Positions 27,190 through 35,122 of a stretch of DNA of 64,000 bases are shown here, in pieces (positions within the stretch are counted from its first letter, which is position 1; every line of letters starts with the position of its first letter). Source of the stretch: JBQLZQ01 sp052168355 (GTDB lineage: Bacteria; Pseudomonadota; Alphaproteobacteria; DSM-16000; Inquilinaceae); assembly GCA_052168355.1 (NCBI GenBank), contig JBQLZQ010000089.1, positions 1 to 64,000 on the forward strand, written 5' to 3'. The notes beneath the pieces were generated by a model. That model ran no database searches. It was not told the DNA's origin and saw only the letters and a program-made list of their open reading frames with translations. The position numbers and the translations under genes are program-made.

Positions 27190-28322
27190 GGCAGGGGGCC
27201 GTACAACAGGTGAGGGGCGGCGCGGTCGGCAAACCGGGTGCGGTCGGCCGCCCAGATCTCGCGCAGCGCCGCCGGCGGCGTCCCCGGCGTGGCGCACCAG
27301 TCGCGCAGCGCCGGTCCGCCGGCCAGCGCGTTCAGGAACGGCAGGGTCGCGAAGCTTGGGGGGCCATGATCGCGCATAAAGGCCAGAATCTCCAGACCGA
27401 CATCCACCGCGCGATAGGCGGCTTGGTCGGTGATGTGCACCTCGACACCGCGACACACCTGCCCGGCATGCTTCGACGTCGCGGGGATGAACGTGGCCGG
27501 CCGCGGCCGAAAGCCCGGCAGGCCGGTATCGACCAGCGCCTTGGCCAGCGCCGTTCCGTTGATATCCGGCGCGCCGACCAGCGTAAAGGGCCGTGTGGTG
27601 CCGCGCCCCTCGCTCAGCGTCGTGCCTTCGATCAGCACGGTGCCGGCATAGGCCAGGGCCGCGTCCGCCGTCGGCAGGTTGGGCGATGGCGCGATCCAAG
27701 AACCGTTGGCCGCCGAAACGTCGGGGCGACCCCGATCCCGCCGCCAGCCGCCGCACGGCGCCACAACCGGTGGAGGCAGGTCATGTTCCGCCGCGAACAG
27801 TCGGGCGATCTCGCCCAGGGTCAGCCCGTGGCGGAGCGGCACGTCGAAGGGGGCGACGAAGTTCTCGGCTCCCGCCGCCACGCCACCGCCTTCGCTCCGC
27901 CCGCCCAGCGGGTTGGGCCGGTCCAGTACGGTCACCGGCACGCCGGTCCGGCACAGCTCCAGCAGTGTGGCCAGATAGGTGAAGGCCCGGACGCCGACGT
28001 CCTGCAGGTCGAAGACCACGGCGTCGAGCCCCTCCAGATGGGCGGGTTCCGGCCGGCGCCGGGGACCGTAGAGCGCGGTGACCGGCAGGCCGCTGTCCGG
28101 ATCGATGGCATCGTCCACCGGCCCGGCCGCCGGCACCGCGCCCGCCAGCCCGTGTTCGGGCGCGAACAGCCGGTCGACCCGAACCCCCGGCAGGGCGCGC
28201 AGGCGGACCAGGGTGGGCGTGAACCCGCTGTCGACGCTAGTGTGGTTCATGACCAGCCCCAGCCGCTTGCCGGCCAGCAGACCGGCATGGGCGTCCAGCC
28301 GGTCGACCGCCGGTCCGGTCAC
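27186..28322 (-). CDS. namZ: DUF1343 / NamZ-like exo-beta-N-acetylmuramidase
   Basis: A 378-residue DUF1343 protein. Characterised Bacillus NamZ releases terminal MurNAc from peptidoglycan fragments. Family patterns seen are RLGLVMNHTSVDSG near the start, LFAPEHGLAG, VFDLQDVGVRAFTY, VLDRPNPLGG and the late EGRGTTRPFTLVGAP. The start is taken as GTG 28322, overlapping the serine hydrolase stop by 4 bases as elsewhere in this operon; an ATG at 28352 is an alternative. There is no clear signal peptide, so it may act on imported fragments in the cytoplasm or be exported some other way. The specific activity is inferred from the family and operon. Confidence 0.83.
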   Translation of the reverse strand: MTGPAVDRLDAHAGLLAGKRLGLVMNHTSVDSGFTPTLVRLRALPGVRVDRLFAPEHGLAGAVPAAGPVDDAIDPDSGLPVTALYGPRRRPEPAHLEGLDAVVFDLQDVGVRAFTYLATLLELCRTGVPVTVLDRPNPLGGRSEGGGVAAGAENFVAPFDVPLRHGLTLGEIARLFAAEHDLPPPVVAPCGGWRRDRGRPDVSAANGSWIAPSPNLPTADAALAYAGTVLIEGTTLSEGRGTTRPFTLVGAPDINGTALAKALVDTGLPGFRPRPATFIPATSKHAGQVCRGVEVHITDQAAYRAVDVGLEILAFMRDHGPPSFATLPFLNALAGGPALRDWCATPGTPPAALREIWAADRTRFADRAAPHLLYGPLP

Positions 28323-29353
28323 GCCGTCCCGTTTCCGGCCCAGCTTCCGCACACTATGTTGCTCACCGCGCGGCGCAGGTCCTGGATGCGGGTGTCACGG
28401 TGGCGGGTCGGATGAACCCGGTTGGTCAGCAGGGTCCAGGCGACGCCACGATCGAAATCCAGCCACAGGCCGGTGCCGGTGAACCCCAGATGGCCGATGG
28501 TGGCGGCCGAACACAGATTGCCGCCGGTCCAAAGCGGGTAGGGCCGTTCCCACCCCAGGGCCCGTGTCGGTGTCTGGGCCCGGCGCATCTCGGCCAGGGC
28601 CGCCGGCCCCAGGATCTGGCCGGTCATCAGCGACTGGGCGAAATCCAGCACCCCGTCGATGGTGCCGAACAGGCCGGCGTGCCCGGCCGCGCCGCCCAGC
28701 GCGAAGGCGTTTTCGTCGTGCACCTCGCCGCGGACCAGACGGTCGCGCCACCCGCATTGTTCGGTCGCCGCCGTCGCCGAAGGATCGGGGGCGAAGGACA
28801 GGCCCGCCGCCAGTGCCGTGTCGGCCAGCGGCCGGTCGCGCAACCTTTCGATCACCAGCCCCAGCAGGATGAAGTTGACGTCGGAATAGGACGGTTCCCC
28901 GATCGGCCAGTCATGGGCCAGGACCAGACGCTTGAGATGGTCGGCGCCCTCGCCCCAGCGATGGATCGGCACCACCGGAACCAGCCCGGTCTGGTGGGAC
29001 AACAGCGCGCGCAGGGTGAACCGGCGGACCGGCGCGTCGGGATCCGTCGCCGCCAGGTCCGGCAGGTGGCGGCTGACCGGATCGTCCAGGTCGGCCAGCC
29101 CGTCCTCGACCAGCCGCAGGATCTCGATGGTGGTGACCATCACTTTTGTCAGACTGGCCAGATCGAACCAGGTTGTCCGCTCCAGCTCTTCGGGCGGGTC
29201 CAGCACCGCCCGCCCGGCCCACAGCTCGGCCCGGTCGCCGTCGGGCGTGGTCAGGCCCAGGGCGGCGCCGGGGATGCGGCCCTGTTCGATGGCCCGCTCC
29301 ACGGGCGCGAAGGCGCGGGTGGCGATGGGGGCCAGACGGCCGAACGGGGCCAC
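28319..29353 (-). CDS. Class C beta-lactamase-like serine hydrolase
   Basis: A 344-residue penicillin-binding-fold enzyme. The catalytic SxxK is Ser67-Leu-Thr-Lys70 (DLASLTKVMV), the YxN-type motif is Tyr156-Ser-Asp158, and a late HLGFTGTG corresponds to the third motif. The family includes esterases, D-aminopeptidases and peptidoglycan hydrolases such as PBP4*. In Bacillus a relative sits beside NamZ, which supports a wall-fragment role (established knowledge plus inference). The start is GTG at 29353, 3 bases after the DUF1289 stop. No signal peptide is evident. Confidence 0.87.
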   Translation of the reverse strand: MAPFGRLAPIATRAFAPVERAIEQGRIPGAALGLTTPDGDRAELWAGRAVLDPPEELERTTWFDLASLTKVMVTTIEILRLVEDGLADLDDPVSRHLPDLAATDPDAPVRRFTLRALLSHQTGLVPVVPIHRWGEGADHLKRLVLAHDWPIGEPSYSDVNFILLGLVIERLRDRPLADTALAAGLSFAPDPSATAATEQCGWRDRLVRGEVHDENAFALGGAAGHAGLFGTIDGVLDFAQSLMTGQILGPAALAEMRRAQTPTRALGWERPYPLWTGGNLCSAATIGHLGFTGTGLWLDFDRGVAWTLLTNRVHPTRHRDTRIQDLRRAVSNIVCGSWAGNGTA

Positions 29354-29356
29354 CGG

Positions 29357-29554
29357 TCAGTCTCCCTCGGCGGCGGCCGGCCGGCGCGCGTCGGCCAGCC
29401 GGGCCAGCACCGCGCGCTTCCTGTCGTCGTCGAAATAGGGCCAGCCGGCGATCTCCGCCCCGGTCCGGCCGCAGCCCTCGCAGGTGCGCGTGGCGGGGTC
29501 GATCCGGCAGACCTGGACGCAGGGCGACGGAACGGGGGCGGGCGGAACGGTCAT
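29357..29554 (-). CDS. DUF1289 family cysteine-rich small protein
   Basis: A 65-residue protein with the DUF1289 pattern SPCVQVCRIDP followed by CEGCGRT, four cysteines that look like a metal-binding or Fe-S cluster, then the conserved EIAGWPYFDDDRKRAVL helix. The family is common in proteobacteria and uncharacterised. It is the first gene of the tightly packed wall-sugar operon, though this may simply be gene packing. Confidence 0.88.
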   Translation of the reverse strand: MTVPPAPVPSPCVQVCRIDPATRTCEGCGRTGAEIAGWPYFDDDRKRAVLARLADARRPAAAEGD

Positions 29555-29621
29555 GGCGAGTCAGTCTTTCATCACGGCGGCCGCACTCTCGCCGCGCCGG
29601 AAGCGGTTGGCAAGCGGGTTT

Positions 29622-29640
29622 GGGCGATGTGTTATCGCCC
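29622..29640. terminator. Hairpin after the metal ABC operon
   Basis: A perfect 7-bp stem, GGGCGAT (29622-29628) and ATCGCCC (29634-29640), closes a 5-base loop directly at the stop codon of the metal permease. No T-run follows on either strand, so it is not a standard intrinsic terminator. It may mark a transcript end or a processing site between the metal ABC and wall-sugar operons. Confidence 0.3.
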
Positions 29641-30602
29641 TATGCCACCGCTTTGGCCGCCTGCCTTCGGTGCGACAGGTGGCGGGCCAGGGCGCCGTAG
29701 CGCGGCGCGAACAGCATGGCGGCGGTCTGGAGCAGGCCGGCGACCACGGCGACCATGCCGGCGGCGGTCAGGGAGTGTTCGGCACCCAGCCACAGGGGGC
29801 CGAAGGCGGCCAAGACATAGCCGCCGACGCCGCTTACGGCGGCCACGATCAGGCTGAGCCCGAGCTGGCGCGACAGCCGGTCGGTCAGCATCCTTGCGGT
29901 CGCCGCCGGGCAGATGAACATGGCGATGACCAGGATCGATCCCACCGCCTCGAACGCGGCCACGGCGGCCACGGCGACCAGGCCGATCAGCCCGGCGTTG
30001 ATGATCCGCGCCGACAGCCCCAGGCTGGTGGCCAGGGCCGGATCAAAGGTTGCGATCTTGAGCTCCTTGTAGAACAGGGCAACCGCGCCGCTGGTCACCG
30101 CCGCCACCGCGCCCAGGGTGACGAGCTGGCGCGGCGCGGCGGCCCAGATCTCGGCGCGCAGGAAATCGGTCCAGGTCTCGGGCCCCAGCCACAGGGTCGC
30201 CTCCAGCGCGCCGTAGAGGGCGTGATGGGCGTCGAGATGGACGCGCCGGCCGACCCATTGTTCCAGCATCACCACGCCGGCGGCGAAGGCGACGGTGAAG
30301 ACCACGCCCATGGCCGCCCCCGGCTCCAGCCGGCCGAGGCGCCGGATCAGTTCGATCAGGGCAACGGAAACCAGTGCGGCGCCGAGCGCCCCGGCCATCA
30401 TCGGCAGGGCGGCGACCGACCCGGCGATGATAAAGCCGATGACGATCCCCGGCAGCACGACGTGGGAGATGGCGTCGCCGATCAGCGCCTGGCGCCGCAG
30501 CACCAGAAAGTTGCCCAGCAGGCCGCAGGTCATGGCCGCCAGCGTGGCCACCAGCATCGCCGGCAGGTCGATCTGGAGGAAATCGGACAGGGTCAGGATC
30601 AC
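29640..30602 (-). CDS. Metal (Mn/Zn-type) ABC transporter permease 2
   Basis: A 320-residue permease of the ABC-3 family (MntB/TroD/ZnuB group) with about eight to nine helices. The family signature LVLRRQALIGDAISHVVLPG lies at about residues 34-53, and GSILVIAMFICPAATARML in the second half is typical. The start is GTG at 30602, overlapping the other permease stop by 4 bases. With its paralogue it forms the inner-membrane channel for the binding protein encoded at 32703-33722. Confidence 0.93.
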   Translation of the reverse strand: MILTLSDFLQIDLPAMLVATLAAMTCGLLGNFLVLRRQALIGDAISHVVLPGIVIGFIIAGSVAALPMMAGALGAALVSVALIELIRRLGRLEPGAAMGVVFTVAFAAGVVMLEQWVGRRVHLDAHHALYGALEATLWLGPETWTDFLRAEIWAAAPRQLVTLGAVAAVTSGAVALFYKELKIATFDPALATSLGLSARIINAGLIGLVAVAAVAAFEAVGSILVIAMFICPAATARMLTDRLSRQLGLSLIVAAVSGVGGYVLAAFGPLWLGAEHSLTAAGMVAVVAGLLQTAAMLFAPRYGALARHLSHRRQAAKAVA

Positions 30603-31840
30603 GCCGTTCCTCCCGCCGGGTTGCCGCCGATCATGGCGTCGTTGGCCGCCGCCACGCGGAGCCTGAGCTCGGCCACCAGATCTGGGGCCAGGACCTCGAC
30701 CGCCGGCCGCGCCGCCCAGTCCGGCCGGGCCAGGGCGTCCTGGGGGAAATCCTGGAGGTAGCGGTCCCACAGTTCCTGGTCGCGAACGGTCGCCTCGGCC
30801 CGGGCGCGGCCGGCGGTGGTCGATGTACCGTCGGCCCGCAACGCCCCGTCCAGCCGCAGGATCCAGCGCGCCAGGCCACCGTTTACCGGGCGGCCGGCGG
30901 CCAGGGCCAGCAGGCCGCCGCGGCGGGCCAACGCGGCGCGAAAGGCGAGATGGCGGACGGAGGCGGCCACGATACCCCGCCTTGGGGCGAACAGCAGGCT
31001 GAGCGCGAACAGGGCGCCGGCCGCCAGCACGATGATGCCGCCGGCCGGCAGATCGGGCAGCAGGGCCGAGGCCGTGGTGCCCAGATAGGCGCTCAACCCC
31101 CCGAAGAACGCGGCGATCGCCGTCATCCGGCCCAGCCGCTCGGTCCAGAAGCGGGCGGCCACGGGCGGCACGATCAGCAGCGCGATGATCAGGATGATGC
31201 CGACCGTCTTCAGCCCGATGCACACCACGCCCAGCAGCAGCGCCATCAGGGCCAGGTCCAGCGCCCGGGTCGGCCAGCCCTGGCTGGCGGCATAGTCGGG
31301 GTCGAAGCAGAGGACCGCCAGTTCCTTGAACAGGGCGAGACAGACCAGGATAACCGCCGCCGCGCCGATGGCGATCAGCCAGGCCTCGTCGCGGTTGAGC
31401 GCCGCCGTCTGGCCCAACAGAAAGCTGCCCAGCCCGGCCCGGCTGCCGCCCGGCAGGGTCTGGATGTAGGACAGCAGCACCATGCCGGCGCCGAAGAAAA
31501 CGCTGAGCACGGTGCCGATGGCCGTGTCCTCGGGCAACCGCGTATGGTCGCGGATCCACTGCACGCACAGCACCGCCAAGGCCCCGGTGGCGGCCGCCCC
31601 GGTCAGCAGCACCGGCAGCGACTTGCCCTGGCCGCCGAGCGCCGTGGCCGTCAGGAACGCCACCGCCACGCCGGGCAGGGTGCCGTGGCTGATGGCGTCG
31701 CTGACAAGGGCGCGCCGGCGCAGCAGCGCGAACACGCCCACGACGCCCGCGGCGATGCCCAGCAACACGGTGCCGGCCAGCACCATGGCGGTGTTGTAGC
31801 CGGCCCGGAAAGTCAGGATGGCGAGCGCCTGGTCGAGCAT
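30599..31840 (-). CDS. Metal ABC transporter permease 1 with C-terminal extension
   Basis: A 413-residue ABC-3 permease. Residues about 1-280 are the membrane part, with the signature LLRRRALVSDAISHGTLPG and GIILIIALLIVPPVAARFW. The remaining 130 residues are soluble. Their end (ELWDRYLQDFPQD, then VEVLAPDLVAELRLRV) resembles the dimerisation helices of DtxR-type metal regulators, which some homologous permeases carry fused at the C-terminus, but the usual metal-binding His residues are missing. It is preceded by an A-rich leader. The fused-domain reading is inference. Confidence 0.88.
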   Translation of the reverse strand: MLDQALAILTFRAGYNTAMVLAGTVLLGIAAGVVGVFALLRRRALVSDAISHGTLPGVAVAFLTATALGGQGKSLPVLLTGAAATGALAVLCVQWIRDHTRLPEDTAIGTVLSVFFGAGMVLLSYIQTLPGGSRAGLGSFLLGQTAALNRDEAWLIAIGAAAVILVCLALFKELAVLCFDPDYAASQGWPTRALDLALMALLLGVVCIGLKTVGIILIIALLIVPPVAARFWTERLGRMTAIAAFFGGLSAYLGTTASALLPDLPAGGIIVLAAGALFALSLLFAPRRGIVAASVRHLAFRAALARRGGLLALAAGRPVNGGLARWILRLDGALRADGTSTTAGRARAEATVRDQELWDRYLQDFPQDALARPDWAARPAVEVLAPDLVAELRLRVAAANDAMIGGNPAGGTA

Positions 31841-31882
31841 CTTTCTTGTTTTTCGGTTTTTCTTTTTTGTTGGGCGGATCGG

Positions 31883-32683
31883 TCAGGCGGACCGGGCGGC
31901 GGTCAGTTCCGATGGCGCCAGCCGTCCGCCATAGGCGGCCTGAAGGTTTTCGGCCGTGAACACCTCCGCCATCGGGCCGGCGGCGATGCGGCGGACGTTG
32001 AGGATCAGGGCGTACTGGAAATACTCGGTCGCCGTCTGAAGATCGTGATGGACCGAGATCACGGTCCGGCCGCGCCCCTGCAAGGCGTGCATGGTGTCGA
32101 CGATGGCCCGCTCCGTCGCCGCGTCGACCCCCGCGAACGGTTCGTCCATGAAATAGAGCTTGGCGTCCTGGGCCAGGGCGCGGGCCAGGAACACGCGCTG
32201 TTGCTGGCCGCCGGACAGCTGCCCGATCTGGCGGTCGGCGAAGTCCGCCATGCCGACCCGGTCCAGATGCTCCAGGGCGGTGTCGCGGTGGCGCCGCCGC
32301 ACCGGCCGGCACCAGCCGATGCGGCCGTAGAGCCCCATGGCCACCACATCCAGGGCCGAGGCCGGGAAATCCCAATCGACGGAACTGCGCTGCGGCACGT
32401 ACCCGATCAGCCGCCGCTGACGGGCCACCGGCAGGCCGAACACCGACACGTCGCCGGCCAGGCGCGGCACCAGCCCCAGCACCGACTTGATAAAGGTCGT
32501 CTTGCCCGAGCCGTTGGGGCCGATGATCGCCACCAACCCGGCCTCCGGTGCCGTGAAATCTACGTTCCACAGCACCGGTTTCTGGTGATAGGCGACGGTC
32601 AGGCCGCTGACCGCAAGCGGGCTGGACCCGGATGGGTCGGCGGACGGGGGCGGAAGGTCGACCGGGTGCAGTTCGGGGGACAT
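31883..32683 (-). CDS. Metal ABC transporter ATP-binding protein
   Basis: A 266-residue ATPase: Walker A GPNGSGKT, signature LSGGQQQRVFLARA, Walker B LYFMDEPFAGVD and switch His in ISVHHDL. The Q-loop segment YVPQRSSVDWDFP is characteristic of manganese, zinc or chelated-iron importers of the MntA/SitB/TroB group. The first 25 or so residues are a Pro/Ser-rich extension. It lies 19 bases after the binding-protein gene and 42 bases before the first permease. Confidence 0.94.
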   Translation of the reverse strand: MSPELHPVDLPPPSADPSGSSPLAVSGLTVAYHQKPVLWNVDFTAPEAGLVAIIGPNGSGKTTFIKSVLGLVPRLAGDVSVFGLPVARQRRLIGYVPQRSSVDWDFPASALDVVAMGLYGRIGWCRPVRRRHRDTALEHLDRVGMADFADRQIGQLSGGQQQRVFLARALAQDAKLYFMDEPFAGVDAATERAIVDTMHALQGRGRTVISVHHDLQTATEYFQYALILNVRRIAAGPMAEVFTAENLQAAYGGRLAPSELTAARSA

Positions 32684-32702
32684 GGGGGCGGTCCGCCTTT
32701 TC

Positions 32703-33722
32703 CTATCGGGTCAGCAGGGCCAGCCGGCCGTGCATGCCGCCGGTCGGCGCCGTGCCGCCCAACGCTTCGGCGATGACCGTGACGTTGTGGTCGATCATGC
32801 CGATATAGGTGCCTTCATAGGTGCCGTCCTCGCCCATGGCGTCGGAATACAGCGAACCGCCGATGCGCACCGTATGGCCGCGCGCCGCCGCGCCGTCGAT
32901 GAGCGCGCGCACATTGCGGTCGGAGACCGATGTTTCGACGAACACGGCGCCGATGCCGCGCGCCACCAGCGTGTCGACGATGGCCTCGATGCGCTGCAGT
33001 CCCGCCTCGCTGTCGGTGCTGATGCCCTGGATGCCCATCACCTCAAAGCCGTAGGCGGCGCCGAAATAATTGAAGGCGTCGTGGGCGGTGACCAGGATCC
33101 GGGCGTCTTCGGGCACGCTGCCCAGAACGGCGCGGGCGTAGCTGTCGAGATCGGCCAGCGCCTGCCGGTAGGCGGCGGCGTTGGCGGCATAGGCCTCGGC
33201 CGCGCCGGGGTCGAGGGCCGTCAGCGCGTCCGCCACCTTGTCGGTGGCGGCCATCCACACCGTCACATCCATCCATACATGGGGATCGAACTGGCCGGTG
33301 AAGCCGTCCAGGGACTGTCCGCTGAGCAGCCGGTCGTCGTCCAGCGCGCCGGCCACGGCCAGCACCGGCTTGTCCGCGCCCATCCGCTCCAGCGCGTCGA
33401 CCATCTGCGCCTCGAGATGCAGGCCGTTATAGAAAATGGCGTCGGCCGCGGTCAGCCGCGCCATGTCGGACCGCGTCGGGCGGTACAGGTGGGGATCGAC
33501 GCCGGGACCCATCAGGCCTTCCACCGTCGCCCGGTCGCCGGCCACGTTGCGCACGATGTCGCCGACCTGGGCGGTGGTGGTGACCACCCGCCACGGCTCC
33601 GCCGCCGTTCCGGGTCGCGCCGCCAGGGTCAGCGCCGTCACGGTCGCCAGCATCGCCAGCGCCATGACCATGAGCCGCCGCCGCGACGGACCGGGACGAC
33701 GGACGATTGAACAGCTATTCAT
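32703..33722 (-). CDS. Mn/Zn ABC transporter substrate-binding protein (TroA family)
   Basis: A 339-residue metal receptor with a long basic N-terminus and a signal peptide ending near TLAARPGTAAEP. The likely metal ligands are His in VDPHLYRP, His in FDPHVWMD, Glu in VFVETSVSDR and Asp in LYSDAMG, a His-His-Glu-Asp set more typical of manganese than zinc receptors. The His-rich loop of ZnuA is absent. The start is uncertain: ATG 33722 is used, but a TTG at 33737 has the better ribosome-binding site AGGTAG. It is the first gene of the four-gene importer operon. No metal regulator is adjacent. Confidence 0.9.
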   Translation of the reverse strand: MNSCSIVRRPGPSRRRLMVMALAMLATVTALTLAARPGTAAEPWRVVTTTAQVGDIVRNVAGDRATVEGLMGPGVDPHLYRPTRSDMARLTAADAIFYNGLHLEAQMVDALERMGADKPVLAVAGALDDDRLLSGQSLDGFTGQFDPHVWMDVTVWMAATDKVADALTALDPGAAEAYAANAAAYRQALADLDSYARAVLGSVPEDARILVTAHDAFNYFGAAYGFEVMGIQGISTDSEAGLQRIEAIVDTLVARGIGAVFVETSVSDRNVRALIDGAAARGHTVRIGGSLYSDAMGEDGTYEGTYIGMIDHNVTVIAEALGGTAPTGGMHGRLALLTR

Positions 33723-33883
33723 ATGCAGACATGCCAAGTTTTATTTCTACCTATTTGAGATCATGTAAGTAACGAGCCTCTGTACTTAGATTTAACTTTC
33801 TCAACGCGAATTGCAAGGGGCGTCTGATGTCTCGTTCAGACCACTGGCGCCGGCCGCGGCCGCTCCTATCTATGGAATGACGG

Positions 33884-34954
33884 TTGAACGGCGAAGGATT
33901 GGCGGCTGTGTCCTCGGGTGGATCCTCCATCGATGCGGCGACGGATGCGGCAAGCGCGTCGGATCCCGCGCCGGGCACGGCGCTGGCGGTGATCGACGAC
34001 GGGCTGGCGCGGCGCATCGTCGACGACGCCATCGACTGTTACATCGCCGAGCGGCGGCGGCGGATCCCGGCATTCGTCGACCGCAATTTTTCCTTCGCCC
34101 AGTCCGTGCGCCTGCACCGCAAGGCGGCGGGGCTGGACATGATCCGCGCGCCGGCCAACCTGGCCCTGGCGGTGCCTCATCTGTTGCTGCGCGCGGCGGC
34201 GTCGGGCGGCCGGCGGGTGGGCGCGCAGGGATTTTCCAACTGGCTCGACCGGCGGCGGGTGTTCTTTACCTCGGCGGTCGGGCGGGAGTTGGAATGGCGG
34301 CTGTTCAGCGAGTTTCTGGAAATGCCCTACGCCCAGGACGACCGCCGGTTCGACCGCGACGCCCTGTCCGAGGCGGTGTTTTCCGATCCGCGCATCGACG
34401 ATGCGGTGCGCCAGACCCTGGCGGCCATCGGCCGGCACGCCGACGACCCGCGGTTCCAGGACTGGCTGACCAATGCCATGACCGCCTATGCCGGCAGCCG
34501 GGTCGCCGCCTCCGACATCGCCAACGCGCTGATGGCGGCCAGCGTCGGCGCCCTGGCGTTCAAACAGCTTACCCCCGGCATGGTGTCGCTGGGGCCGGCC
34601 ATCGCCCATGCCGTCGCCCAGCACATGGCCATCGCCAGCTTTCCGCTCGGCGCCGGGATCGGCAGCCTGTGGTTCGGCGCCCTGCCGGCCGGGGTCTCGG
34701 CGGCGCTGGTGTTTTCCGTGACCGGCGGGCTGATGGCGGTGGCCGCGGTGCTTACGGCCTTTTCCGGCATCGTCACAGACCCTATGCAGCGCCGCCTCGG
34801 CCTGCACCAGCGCCGCCTGTCCCGCCTGGTCGACAGCCTGGAGGCGGAGCTGAAGGGGCGCGGCGATAGCCGATTTGTCGTGCGCGACCACTATGTGGCG
34901 CGCGTGCTCGACCTGCTGGACGTGCTCAAGGCCGCCTACGCCGTCGCGCGCTGA
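33884..34954 (+). CDS. Uncharacterised membrane-associated protein (DUF6635-like)
   Basis: A 356-residue protein whose pattern, a basic RRRRIPAFVDRNFSF start region, a DMIRAPANLALAVPHLLLRA segment and two long central hydrophobic stretches (about residues 225-295), recalls the DUF6635 family of alphaproteobacteria from memory. No catalytic motif is visible and no function is known. The start is TTG at 33884, since an in-frame ATG 12 bases earlier is stopped at once. It is divergent from the metal importer and 168 bases before the DUF1302 operon, so it may belong to neither. Confidence 0.7.
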   Translation: MNGEGLAAVSSGGSSIDAATDAASASDPAPGTALAVIDDGLARRIVDDAIDCYIAERRRRIPAFVDRNFSFAQSVRLHRKAAGLDMIRAPANLALAVPHLLLRAAASGGRRVGAQGFSNWLDRRRVFFTSAVGRELEWRLFSEFLEMPYAQDDRRFDRDALSEAVFSDPRIDDAVRQTLAAIGRHADDPRFQDWLTNAMTAYAGSRVAASDIANALMAASVGALAFKQLTPGMVSLGPAIAHAVAQHMAIASFPLGAGIGSLWFGALPAGVSAALVFSVTGGLMAVAAVLTAFSGIVTDPMQRRLGLHQRRLSRLVDSLEAELKGRGDSRFVVRDHYVARVLDLLDVLKAAYAVAR

Positions 34955-35046
34955 AGCGTTCCCTCCACTCCTTTTCGCGTCGGAATGTGACCGCCGTCAT
35001 TTCCGCCCCGCAGAGGAAAGAACGGCTATCCGCTGATTTTATTGGC

Positions 35047-35062
35047 GATTCGCGCGCGAATC
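35047..35062. promoter_or_regulatory. Perfect 16-bp palindrome upstream of the DUF1302 operon
   Basis: GATTCGCGCGCGAATC is self-complementary over 16 bases and lies 60 bases before the DUF1302 start, in the only non-coding region upstream of the five-gene operon. The AT-rich stretch after it, with a TATGAT at 35097-35102, could hold a -10 element. An operator role is inferred; no regulator gene is adjacent. Confidence 0.5.
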
Positions 35063-35122
35063 AGTTCACTATCCGAATAACGGGAAATAAAACTGATATG
35101 ATAGCGAACTTAGGGAGCCGAG

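Noticed and set aside
29640..32570. Very long minus-strand open frame of nearly 1,000 codons
   Set aside because: Most of it is a shadow of the metal permease and ATPase genes in another frame; only the last 320 codons are a real gene.
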